DNA from: Ignavibacteriaceae bacterium
Lineage (GTDB): Bacteria; Bacteroidota; Ignavibacteria; Ignavibacteriales; Ignavibacteriaceae
Length of the DNA: 7,642 bases
NCBI GenBank assembly: GCA_022865965.1
Contig: JALHTS010000632.1
Span: 1 to 7,642 of the forward strand
Direction of reading: 5' to 3'
Shown piece after piece: positions 1-6,238 of this stretch; the first letter of the stretch is position 1, and each line of letters begins with the position of its first letter. The notes beneath the pieces are model-generated. The model saw nothing but the letters and a program-made list of their open reading frames with translations. It was not told where the DNA came from and did not search any database. The position numbers were made by a program, and so were the translations under genes.

Positions 1-1922
1 AGTGTTGATACTTCACTTCCTAAAACATCATAGACTTTAATTTTGACAAAACTTAGTTCCGGAATTTGATATTCAATTGTTGTCCTTGGATTAAACGGAT
101 TGGGGTAGTTTTGTGATAAATTATATTCATATGGATTAATAAATTCCGAATTAACATTAGTTAATGATCCTATCTTGACGGGGTCATAGGTTTGAGTGTA
201 ATAACGACCGCTTTCTAATTCGCCAGGAGGGGTTGCGGTACCTCCGGATTGATACTGCCCGACACAAGTTATGTAGTAATAATATAATTTTCCAATTTGA
301 ACAGAAGTATCTTCATAGTGTGTAACTGTATCTTCTAATTCTGCAATCATTTCGCAATCACCAAAGTAAAAGTTCTGACTCCTGTAAATTCTTATTTTAA
401 CCGGCGGATTTGGATCTCCGCTTCTTAATGTCCAATCAAGAACAATTTTCGGGCTGTCACTTACAACGCTGAATGTAGCAGGGGATCTTGGTGGTTGAGG
501 AATATTCCAGTTTTCATTAAATGCTTCAATTGCATTTTGGAAAGTACTAAAGAGTGAATCACGCCCCTGATTTATAACCTCTGTATTTTTTGCATAAGCA
601 GTTATAGTACCAGCCTTGAAGAGCTCTCCAACTCTTATCTGTTCTTCTCTGCTCATACCGGCTGCACACTCAGCAACTACAATTCGGATGCTGTCACCGG
701 GTAATAGTGTATATGGTCCATAAGCAATTTTGTACGATGTACCTCCTGAATAGGGGGGATATACATTGGCTTGACTTGTCTGAATTGCATAATCTCCGCT
801 CGGCACCACAAGATCAGCATGCCGCGGAGTTTGATGACCGGTTCTCATTAAATTGTACTCCTGAGTCATTCTGTCAATATTAAAGGCATCACTACCTGCC
901 TGTAATAATTGCATATCACTATCAATGAAGGAAGTAGTCGACGGTTGGCCGAGATCATCAACTTTCTCGGTGGTAGATTTATCAGCATACAAAGTAACGG
1001 TCCCAACAAACTGTGCAGCGCCTAACCTGCCAATTGTATCGTCGGGTGTATTGTAAATGAGTGCATTACTATTCAAATACCAAATCGGTCCGCCTATATT
1101 GTCGTACGAAACAATTTTATTCGGAAAATACCCGTGCCAGGAAAACTGGGCTCTAAATTGCTCATCAGAGGGATCACCTGCGGAATTAATTAGTCCGTCA
1201 CCACGAGCATCATTCATTGTATTTATCCCCCAACCTGTATAGTTACCTATTACATACCTTGTAGATTGGTTGATGGCATACCGATAAGTTAAGAAAAGAT
1301 ACAGACTATCAATGGTATTATTCGGTAACTCAATATCTTCATCATAATCTGTATTTCCAGTATTGGTAAGCATATATTCATTTATAATGTAATTGTCATT
1401 AAATCCTTGGCTTAATTGTGAAATCTTTCTTTCAATAGTTACGCCTAATTGCGTATTAACTTTATTTACAATTACTCTATCCCAAATTAAATCACTATCC
1501 AGACTATCTATAATAATCTCTTTATCATAGGAAGGATAGCCGTTCACTGTTACGTAAGTAGGTTCAAATTTAGAAATTGTTTTGAAGCTTTGAGGATAAA
1601 GGGCATAGAATTGCGGAACCCGGGGACCAGCAGTTACTACTTTATATGGATACCAGTTATTATTCTCATCAGTAAAATTTGAGCAGCCAAGCCATAATCC
1701 CTTTGCACATTGCATATCTTGATATCGATATATAGCCGGCCACTGCATACCGTATTGTTGTCTTAAAACAAAAGCTTCTTCTATTTCACTGCCAATTTCA
1801 GAATACCAATTATGAAGTGATCCAACAGACATCCACCTGTTTTCATATTGAGGATAAAGGAAGGAACAATGTAAAACAAGTGCCAGGGAAACAATTAAAG
1901 AAACCCTATTTAAAGTTTTCAT
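1..1922 (-). CDS. Secreted T9SS sorting-domain protein with Fn3-like module (C-terminus cut by window edge)
   Basis: The frame is open for 640 codons from ATG at 1922 to the left edge, checked codon by codon with no stop. It starts MKTLNRVSLIVSLALVLHC, a basic n-region and hydrophobic core typical of a signal peptide. Residues about 30-470 are a large region rich in aromatic residues, Asp and Asn that I do not recognise. Residues about 476-575 look like a fibronectin type III module (IVLDWTLRSGDPNPP, later YYYYITCVG). From residue 602 the sequence LSQNYPNPFNP and then VKIKVYDVLGSEV is the start of a type IX secretion sorting domain; roughly the last 40 residues lie outside the window. By family knowledge the protein is exported to the periplasm, moved across the outer membrane by T9SS, and attached to the surface or released. 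It is the downstream gene of a pair, 32 bases after the previous stop. Its substrate or role is unknown. Confidence 0.88.
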   Translation of the reverse strand, partial: MKTLNRVSLIVSLALVLHCSFLYPQYENRWMSVGSLHNWYSEIGSEIEEAFVLRQQYGMQWPAIYRYQDMQCAKGLWLGCSNFTDENNNWYPYKVVTAGPRVPQFYALYPQSFKTISKFEPTYVTVNGYPSYDKEIIIDSLDSDLIWDRVIVNKVNTQLGVTIERKISQLSQGFNDNYIINEYMLTNTGNTDYDEDIELPNNTIDSLYLFLTYRYAINQSTRYVIGNYTGWGINTMNDARGDGLINSAGDPSDEQFRAQFSWHGYFPNKIVSYDNIGGPIWYLNSNALIYNTPDDTIGRLGAAQFVGTVTLYADKSTTEKVDDLGQPSTTSFIDSDMQLLQAGSDAFNIDRMTQEYNLMRTGHQTPRHADLVVPSGDYAIQTSQANVYPPYSGGTSYKIAYGPYTLLPGDSIRIVVAECAAGMSREEQIRVGELFKAGTITAYAKNTEVINQGRDSLFSTFQNAIEAFNENWNIPQPPRSPATFSVVSDSPKIVLDWTLRSGDPNPPVKIRIYRSQNFYFGDCEMIAELEDTVTHYEDTSVQIGKLYYYYITCVGQYQSGGTATPPGELESGRYYTQTYDPVKIGSLTNVNSEFINPYEYNLSQNYPNPFNPRTTIEYQIPELSFVKIKVYDVLGSEVST

Positions 1923-1926
1923 AATT

Positions 1927-1933
1927 CACCTTT
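1927..1933 (-). promoter_or_regulatory. Shine-Dalgarno site of the downstream T9SS gene
   Basis: On the minus strand AAAGGTG lies four bases before the ATG at 1922. This is a strong ribosome binding site and fixes that start. Its 5' end overlaps the last bases of the hairpin at 1931-1951. Confidence 0.75.
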
Positions 1934-1951
1934 GTAATTTCTAATTACAAA
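1931..1951 (-). repeat. Intercistronic 9-bp inverted repeat next to the ribosome binding site
   Basis: TTTGTAATT (1931-1939) and AATTACAAA (1943-1951) are perfect reverse complements around a three-base loop. The hairpin fills most of the 32-base gap between the two exported-protein genes. Its arm shares three bases with the AAAGGTG ribosome binding site. It has no T-run that would make it a convincing terminator. It could affect translation or mRNA stability of the second gene, or it could be chance in A/T-rich DNA. Confidence 0.5.
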
Positions 1952-1954
1952 ATT

Positions 1955-3823
1955 TTACTTCAGCAAAACCATCTTTCTTGTTTGAACAAAATCATCTGCT
2001 CTAAGTTGATAGAAATAAACTCCGCTGGGGAAGCTTGCTGCATTCCAGGTTAAATCATAATTTCCTGCTGGTTTTTCTTCGTTAACAAGAGTTGCAACTT
2101 CATTGCCCAGAATATCATAAACTTTGAGAGTAACTAACCTCTCCCTCTGTCCCTCTCCTTGGTAAGGAGAGGGATTTAAGGGTGAGGTCGGTATTGTGTA
2201 CTTAATTTTTGTTACCGGATTAAATGGATTCGGATAATTCTGGTAAAGCTTAAACTCTGTAGGGATCGTTCCTTTTTCATCTTCAACGCTGACAACAAAG
2301 GATGTATCGCCATATACAACTCCATTCAATACTACACCTTTCAAATTATCCTCAGCACCGCCGAATTCATCAAAAACTGCAGTTCCTAATCCTAGTCCTT
2401 TTATAAGCCAATGATAACATCCGCAAGGTGCATATTCAAAATACTCTCTTATCATCCTCATTTCATTCAGAAAAATGTTTTCGTGCTCATTCCACAAATA
2501 ATAATAGGGTTGTTCCGGATAAAGCGGATAATAGACAGTATCACCAAGCTCAGCATTCAAATCATGAAATAAAAACTCATTGCTTAGCGTTTCCCAGTAT
2601 CTGAATATTCTTCCTGAAATTGAATCAACTCGAAGAAACATTCTCTGTTCAAAGACAAACTGATTTAGAAGATCATTTTCAAGAATAAAATATTGCTTTC
2701 CTTCGATAATAGTATCGGTGACAACATCCATATACTTTGTTCCCGCAAATTGATACGATGGCGTACCAGAAGGATTGTAATACTTCCAATAGCTTGAGAA
2801 CACCCACCTGTTTCCTACAGCAAGCGGAAACCACTGAAAGACGTCAGGCGATGTGGGTAAAGATTTAATTATTGTAATTGAATCCGGTGTAATTTCAAAT
2901 ATTGCATATTGAGTTGAGGCATATAGTATATCACTGCCCGGCTTTTTATATAATCCAATAATGTTGCTAATTAAATCTTTGTAATTATAAAACGTAAATC
3001 CATTATTAGTAGATTTATAAATCCTTCTTCCATCTGCAAGATAGATTGTTCCGGATTGCAAGGAATCAATTGTGATAAATAACGGATCATTACTCTCGTA
3101 TGCTTTTGTCCAGGTGTATGCCTCACCTTTATTGTTTGATACGCTTAATGCGTACCCTCCGTAAGTTTTATTTACACGATAGATGTGAAACTGATTAACA
3201 TCGTACAAAAACTTTGTGTACTGATCAAAGAAAAATTTAGAAGTATCGACAACAACTGCGTTTTTAGCGAGCTGACCATCGTAATCAATTCCGAATAATA
3301 CATTATCATCAAAATCAGCTAAAGAAATTGCATCAAAATTTGTAATTAAGCCAATGGAATCTTCGGGATAAGTATAGCCGCCATCAAAACTTCGCGTCAG
3401 CGGACCACCTGCAAATGCAAAAACTTTCAATGGATTTTGTTTTGAAATATCAATTCTATTAAAACCAGACATTCCTCCATAAACAATCGTATCATTCCTT
3501 GCAATGTAAGAGTGATTATCGGGATAAATCATAAAACCGCAGTTAACAAAATCTTCGCTGGAGGGAAAGAATTCAAAATCAAGGATAGCTTTGGCTGTTT
3601 CGCTGCCTGGATACGAATTATAATACGCATCAATTATTTTTGTCTCAACACCTGTATTAACATTAAGGATATAAACCGGACTATAATTAAATCCCTGAAC
3701 ACCAAGCCGGTAAATTAAATTTGTACCGTCTAGCGGGTTTTCATTTCCATCCAAAGAATGGAAAGTTTGTGAGAAAGTTAGAATAGAGGATATAAGGAAC
3801 AAAGAAAAAACAATGCTTTTCAT
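1955..3823 (-). CDS. Secreted T9SS sorting-domain protein with BNR-like repeats (622 aa)
   Basis: The start at 3823 is preferred over the in-frame ATG at 3850. It gives a clean signal peptide (MKSIVFSLFLISSILTFSQ) and has AGGGGG four bases upstream; the longer form adds nine unconvincing residues. Short motifs of the BNR/sortilin type (RSFDGGYTY near 144, SNNKGEAYTW near 229, KSTNNGFTF near 270) suggest a beta-propeller in the first half. From about residue 332, FPLAVGNRWVF begins a module I know only as a recurring piece of exported proteins in this group. Residues 524-622 are a complete T9SS sorting domain, with YQNYPNPFNP, VTLKVYDILG and terminal KMVLLK. By family knowledge the product is exported and surface-bound or released. 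The domain contains an extra 18-residue stretch (546-563) encoded by a palindromic repeat. The gene is first in a two-gene operon. Its ligand or enzymatic role is unknown. Confidence 0.9.
   Translation of the reverse strand: MKSIVFSLFLISSILTFSQTFHSLDGNENPLDGTNLIYRLGVQGFNYSPVYILNVNTGVETKIIDAYYNSYPGSETAKAILDFEFFPSSEDFVNCGFMIYPDNHSYIARNDTIVYGGMSGFNRIDISKQNPLKVFAFAGGPLTRSFDGGYTYPEDSIGLITNFDAISLADFDDNVLFGIDYDGQLAKNAVVVDTSKFFFDQYTKFLYDVNQFHIYRVNKTYGGYALSVSNNKGEAYTWTKAYESNDPLFITIDSLQSGTIYLADGRRIYKSTNNGFTFYNYKDLISNIIGLYKKPGSDILYASTQYAIFEITPDSITIIKSLPTSPDVFQWFPLAVGNRWVFSSYWKYYNPSGTPSYQFAGTKYMDVVTDTIIEGKQYFILENDLLNQFVFEQRMFLRVDSISGRIFRYWETLSNEFLFHDLNAELGDTVYYPLYPEQPYYYLWNEHENIFLNEMRMIREYFEYAPCGCYHWLIKGLGLGTAVFDEFGGAEDNLKGVVLNGVVYGDTSFVVSVEDEKGTIPTEFKLYQNYPNPFNPVTKIKYTIPTSPLNPSPYQGEGQRERLVTLKVYDILGNEVATLVNEEKPAGNYDLTWNAASFPSGVYFYQLRADDFVQTRKMVLLK
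2137..2188 (-). repeat. Palindromic repeat, copy A, in frame inside the T9SS domain
   Basis: The core is CCCTCTCCTT (2151-2160) and AAGGAGAGGG (2164-2173), perfect 10-base arms around GGT. Outer arms ACCTCTCCCT (2137-2146) and AGGGTGAGGT (2179-2188) pair with one mismatch. It is translated as residues 546-563 of the host protein, SPLNPSPYQGEGQRERL plus flanking Thr. The neighbouring T9SS protein has only four residues at this point (IP-ELSF-VKIKVYD), so about 14 residues are extra here. Copy B lies at 6697-6739. Confidence 0.85.
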
Positions 3824-3854
3824 AAAGCCCCCTAAAAATATAATACTCAATCGG

Positions 3855-3883
3855 AAATTAGCATTCGAAAAAGTCTATGTCAA
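3855..3883 (-). promoter_or_regulatory. Candidate sigma70-type promoter of the T9SS gene pair
   Basis: On the minus strand TTGACA (3883-3878) is followed after exactly 17 bases by TAATTT (3860-3855), with TGC just before the -10 box as in extended -10 promoters. Transcription would start near 3848, giving a leader of about 25 bases that contains the AGGGGG ribosome binding site (3833-3828). The spacing and the perfect -35 box are seen directly; use of this promoter type in the organism is assumed. Confidence 0.55.
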
Positions 3884-4211
3884 TAGGAATAAGCATTCCA
3901 AACGTTAATGGTTTCAGTTTGAACGTTGTCTTAAAATTTCAAAAAACAAAATTTCTGTTGCGGATAATATTTTTTAAAGCTACATTTCATTTGTGTTTAT
4001 ATTTAGGGCACGAATATTATGCACGACCCCCCATTACTTCCATTTACCAGACCGCTGGGGATGTCTTGATTTGCAGGAAAAGACAAGGCAGATATTTCAT
4101 AAAATCACTTTAGGTTTATAAAGATTTTAACTAAATGAGTTATGATCGATATAACCAAAATAATTTTTTTTAGCAACTGAATTGAATATCGAGAATTCAG
4201 TATAATTAATA
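3884..4211. other. A/T-rich intergenic region without a supported gene
   Basis: This separates the divergent T9SS operon and cassette genes. A 78-codon open frame (3877-4113, plus) has no ribosome binding site, starts inside the opposite-strand promoter and resembles no family I know, so I do not call it a gene. Visible structure: GTTAT...ATAAC palindrome at 4139-4155, an eight-T run near 4164-4171, a perfect 8-base inverted repeat ACTGAATT/AATTCAGT (4176-4183 and 4194-4201), and TATAAT at 4201-4206. No integrase gene or attI site could be recognised. Confidence 0.6.
4201..4206 (+). promoter_or_regulatory. Possible -10 box for the cassette genes
   Basis: TATAAT is a perfect -10 hexamer ending six bases before the cassette boundary at 4212, so transcription would start about at the boundary and read into both cassette genes. 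No good -35 box lies 16-18 bases upstream: the hexamer at 17-base spacing is TGAATT. The match may therefore be chance in A/T-rich DNA. Confidence 0.35.
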
Positions 4212-5205
4212 GTTAGGTTACTCTTAAGTGTATGTATAGTTTTTCTGAAATAGTATCTCAAAGGTTTATTGATGAATTGTGTGCTAATTATCGCAAACTT
4301 GATTCACACCTTAAATATCCACGAAGTGGAAGCATTAAACATTATGATGAATATTCATTTATTTTAGACGGAAAAAATGGGATAAAATTATCAAGGTATG
4401 TTAGAAACGCTACTGCTTTAGAAAAATTGCAAGCTTTCATTGACAAACTTGATACCTTCTTTATTGGAGTTGAACATTTTCAAGGGAATATTGAATTAAA
4501 AAGAAAAAGCGGTATTGAATTATCTGATAAGTTTGTTAAAGAATTTTTCATTGAAGTGATGTTAGATTCAATAAGGTCAGCTCTTGATATATTTGCAATG
4601 TTTATTGCTTGGTTTTATGATATAAATGGAAAGGAAACTTTGGGGTTTAGTTATGAAAAGTTTATTAAACCATTAAAACAAGTTAATCCTAAATTATCGG
4701 CAAAGGTAAACGAAATATATAAATCTACCGAACTAAAGTTTATAAAGGATTTAAGAGATACAAATAAACATATTGGCAAAGGTCAAAATAAAATTGATAT
4801 AGAAAACACAATAAGTAAATTTAAATTACATATTGAACGTTCTAAGCCAATAAATTTTATTCAGTTAGAAAAAACGATATATGAAATATTACAGATGCTA
4901 AAAACTATTTCAAATTTTACTGTTAATGAATTCTGTAAAACTAATTTAGGATACGATTCAAATAATGATTTGATAATATTATTTCTTGATGATAAAGGGA
5001 CTATTAAAAAAATATAATCACGTAACCTAACAAGTTTTATAAGCCGACCGCTTTAAACAGTTTGTCATTTGTGTTGTTATAAAATTGTGTTGTAAATGTT
5101 AGTTGCTATTTAAGGTAGATTACTATAAAAAAGTATTTATAAAATTATTGGCATTAGCTTTCAAGCTGCATTGCTGTTTTGGCCGGCGGCTTAAAAACAA
5201 CGCCG
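4212..5205 (+). mobile_element. Integron gene cassette 1 (HEPN gene plus attC)
   Basis: The left end GTTAGGTTAC (4212-4221) fits the integron core site GTTRRRY, with the crossover expected between G4212 and T4213. Its exact 10-base reverse complement GTAACCTAAC lies at 5022-5031, containing ACCTAAC, the RYYYAAC box that opens an attC site. In a true cassette these two boxes come from one attC split by linearisation and must be complementary, as seen. The single gene is tightly packed: 20 bases from boundary to ATG and seven bases from stop to the ACCTAAC box. The gene and attC have the usual same-strand order. No integron integrase lies in the window. Confidence 0.8.
4232..5017 (+). CDS. HEPN-domain protein, putative ribonuclease (261 aa)
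   Basis: The protein is mostly helical and hydrophilic, with no signal peptide or convincing membrane segment. Around residues 102-185 it shows the layout of HEPN proteins: a helix FVKEFFIEVMLDSIRSALDIFAMF and then KFIKDLRDTNKHIG. The latter contains R175-x4-H180, the Rx4-6H motif that forms the active site of HEPN ribonucleases, with a polar residue after the Arg as is common. The arrangement reminds me of the Cthe_2314-type HEPN group, but I cannot confirm the subfamily. HEPN proteins act as RNases in toxin-antitoxin, abortive infection and CRISPR systems; some are structural only. No antitoxin-like partner is adjacent. The only partner is the HNH gene in the next cassette. There is no clear ribosome binding site (nearest purine run at 4215-4217), as in many integron cassettes. 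The gene is A/T-rich: 17 G/C in bases 4681-4740, against about half in bases 661-720 of the T9SS gene. Confidence 0.75.
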   Translation: MYSFSEIVSQRFIDELCANYRKLDSHLKYPRSGSIKHYDEYSFILDGKNGIKLSRYVRNATALEKLQAFIDKLDTFFIGVEHFQGNIELKRKSGIELSDKFVKEFFIEVMLDSIRSALDIFAMFIAWFYDINGKETLGFSYEKFIKPLKQVNPKLSAKVNEIYKSTELKFIKDLRDTNKHIGKGQNKIDIENTISKFKLHIERSKPINFIQLEKTIYEILQMLKTISNFTVNEFCKTNLGYDSNNDLIILFLDDKGTIKKI

Positions 5206-5211
5206 TTATAT
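5025..5211 (+). other. attC recombination site of cassette 1
   Basis: Boxes in order: R'' ACCTAAC (5025-5031); L'' region TAAGCCGACCG (from 5040); L' region CGGCGGCTTA (5184-5193); R' GTTATAT (5205-5211). TAAGCCG-A-CCG pairs with CGG-CGGCTTA leaving one unpaired A, matching the extrahelical base that sets strand choice in attC folding. AAACAG further in pairs with CTGTTT (5174-5179). The AAGCCGA and GCGGCTTAA boxes resemble those of classical resistance-cassette attC sites. The R' box departs from GTTRRRY at one position. At about 187 bases the site is longer than the usual 60-140, because of a large A/T-rich central loop that could also hold a promoter for the next gene. Confidence 0.78.
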
Positions 5212-6149
5212 GTAAGCTATGAGAATACAAAGTAATTTCAAAATATGTTCTATTTGTTTAAAAGAAAAAGAACTCACTTTTGAACATATCATACCCGAAT
5301 CAATTGGTGGTATTTTAGAATCAGATATTCAATGTTCTGATTGTAATAATAGGAAACTTGGGAGTAAGTTAGTCTCGAAAGCAAAACGAACTTATACTAT
5401 TCGTCTTGCGATTAATTATTTAAAAAATAACCTTCCCAAATTATTTAACAAGATCGAAAAAGGGCAAGTTTATATAGCTCGTAAAAATGATAATACTATT
5501 ACGGAAGCAGTCTTAAAGAATGGCAAAATAAAAAGTAAAGCTGAGAAAGCAGATGATGGCTCTATAAACGTTGATAGACAAAGTACCGATAAAAAATTGC
5601 GTGAAATTTTGGGAAAAGAAGGATTGTCAAAAGAAGAGATAGAAAATAAGCTTGATGAATTCAAAAAAATTGAAGTTGATAAACAACATAAATTAACAGA
5701 TAGTATAACTGTGATTAAAAGAAAATTTTTCTCTTGGTTTCAGAAGCCAAGTGAAGCTTATATGGATGAAAGAGTAATCGCATTAATTGCTTATAATTAT
5801 TTATGTATGGTCATTGGTGAAATTATTATTGATTCTCGAATGAATTTCTTAAGAGAATTTATTTTAGATGGGACGAAAACTGACAACTTAATCATCGATC
5901 AAATTCCTTATACTAATAAATACGCTCCTTATCATAAAATATTTTCTGAACCTGGAGAAACTGAAATAAAAGTTACAATAGTTTTGTTTGGCTCTATTAT
6001 TAGTTTCGTTACAGTAAAAAATCTTAGTGTGCCAAAAGAATATAATTGGATATTAGTTCAAGATTTAGAAGAAAGAAGTGTTATGATTTCTGAAAGTTTT
6101 GAGGCAGTAAAAAAACGAGAAATTTATAAAGCTTAATCTTACGTATAAC
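5206..6149 (+). mobile_element. Integron gene cassette 2 (HNH gene; 3' part of attC degenerate)
   Basis: The start GTTATATGTAAG (5205-5216) and the end CTTACGTATAAC (6138-6149) are reverse complements at 11 of 12 positions. This is the start/R'' relation expected of a gene cassette. ATG follows the boundary by 13 bases, and the R'' box GTATAAC (6143-6149) follows the stop by six. After R'' I cannot find L'' and L' boxes like those at 5040-5193. Only a short hairpin follows, so this attC seems truncated or strongly diverged and the right boundary is unresolved (somewhere in 6149-6238). Confidence 0.7.
5219..6136 (+). CDS. HNH endonuclease (305 aa) with long uncharacterised C-terminal region
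   Basis: Residues 10-45 form a zinc-finger HNH nuclease: C10-x2-C13, then E22-H23 in TFEHIIPESIGG, then C39-x2-C42 followed by N43-N44. The four Cys would bind a structural zinc; His23 would be the general base and the downstream Asn part of the metal-binding ββα-metal core. This is the HNH_5-like pattern. The roughly 250 residues after it have no motif I recognise. They contain a lysine-rich helical stretch (about 90-165) and a hydrophobic segment near VIALIAYNYLCMVIGEIIID (about 186-205) that could be a buried helix or one membrane segment. There is no strong ribosome binding site; an ATG-TAA start-stop pair (5210-5215) precedes the start in the same frame. The HNH core predicts DNA nicking or cleavage; defence is a likely role given the context, but homing or restriction activity cannot be excluded. 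Confidence 0.8.
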   Translation: MRIQSNFKICSICLKEKELTFEHIIPESIGGILESDIQCSDCNNRKLGSKLVSKAKRTYTIRLAINYLKNNLPKLFNKIEKGQVYIARKNDNTITEAVLKNGKIKSKAEKADDGSINVDRQSTDKKLREILGKEGLSKEEIENKLDEFKKIEVDKQHKLTDSITVIKRKFFSWFQKPSEAYMDERVIALIAYNYLCMVIGEIIIDSRMNFLREFILDGTKTDNLIIDQIPYTNKYAPYHKIFSEPGETEIKVTIVLFGSIISFVTVKNLSVPKEYNWILVQDLEERSVMISESFEAVKKREIYKA

Positions 6150-6180
6150 CTCTTTAATAAGTAAAAAGTCAAGAGGATAT
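6145..6180. repeat. Hairpin after the HNH gene, overlapping the cassette 2 end
   Basis: ATAACCTCTT (6145-6154) and AAGAGGATAT (6171-6180) pair with one mismatch around a 16-base loop. The left arm overlaps the GTATAAC box that closes cassette 2. No T-run follows, so a classical terminator for the HNH gene is not supported. It may be the remnant of a short or decayed attC. Confidence 0.45.
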
Positions 6181-6207
6181 AATAGTCCCAAGCAAATAAT
6201 AATTTGC

Positions 6208-6228
6208 AAAAAAAATTCTTTGAATTTT
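6208..6228 (-). terminator. Probable intrinsic terminator of the hisS-rlmB operon
   Basis: On the minus strand, 10 bases past the rlmB stop, AAAATTC-AAA-GAATTTT forms a 7-base stem (6228-6212) that runs into a tract of eight T in all. The stem is A/T-only apart from one G-C pair, so it is weak, but position and T-tract fit. A second hairpin, GCAAAT-AATA-ATTTGC (6192-6207), lies just beyond. Confidence 0.5.
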
Positions 6229-6238
6229 AGAAGTTAGT

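Noticed and set aside
1057..1242. Plus-strand 61-codon open frame
   Set aside because: It lies wholly inside the well-supported opposite-strand T9SS gene, has no ribosome binding site and no recognisable motif.
1866..1922. Lipobox-like LVLHC in the signal peptide of the first T9SS protein
   Set aside because: His before the Cys does not fit a lipobox, and T9SS cargo normally uses signal peptidase I.
3512..3718. Plus-strand 68-codon open frame
   Set aside because: Antisense to the N-terminal part of the BNR-like T9SS protein; no independent support.
3824..3850. N-terminal extension of nine residues on the 622-residue T9SS protein
   Set aside because: It would place residues ahead of a normal signal peptide, and the strong AGGGGG site is positioned for the ATG at 3823; the extension also covers the expected transcription start.
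3877..4113. Plus-strand 78-codon open frame next to the first cassette
   Set aside because: No ribosome binding site, starts within the opposite-strand -35 box, composition unlike a folded protein, and no cassette boxes frame it. Low-confidence noncoding.
5470..5664. Minus-strand 64-codon open frame within the HNH gene
   Set aside because: Antisense shadow; the plus frame carries the HNH motifs and the cassette logic.
6192..6207. GCAAAT/ATTTGC hairpin as a terminator for the HNH gene
   Set aside because: On the plus strand it is followed by an A-run rather than a T-run, so it does not fit an intrinsic terminator in that direction.
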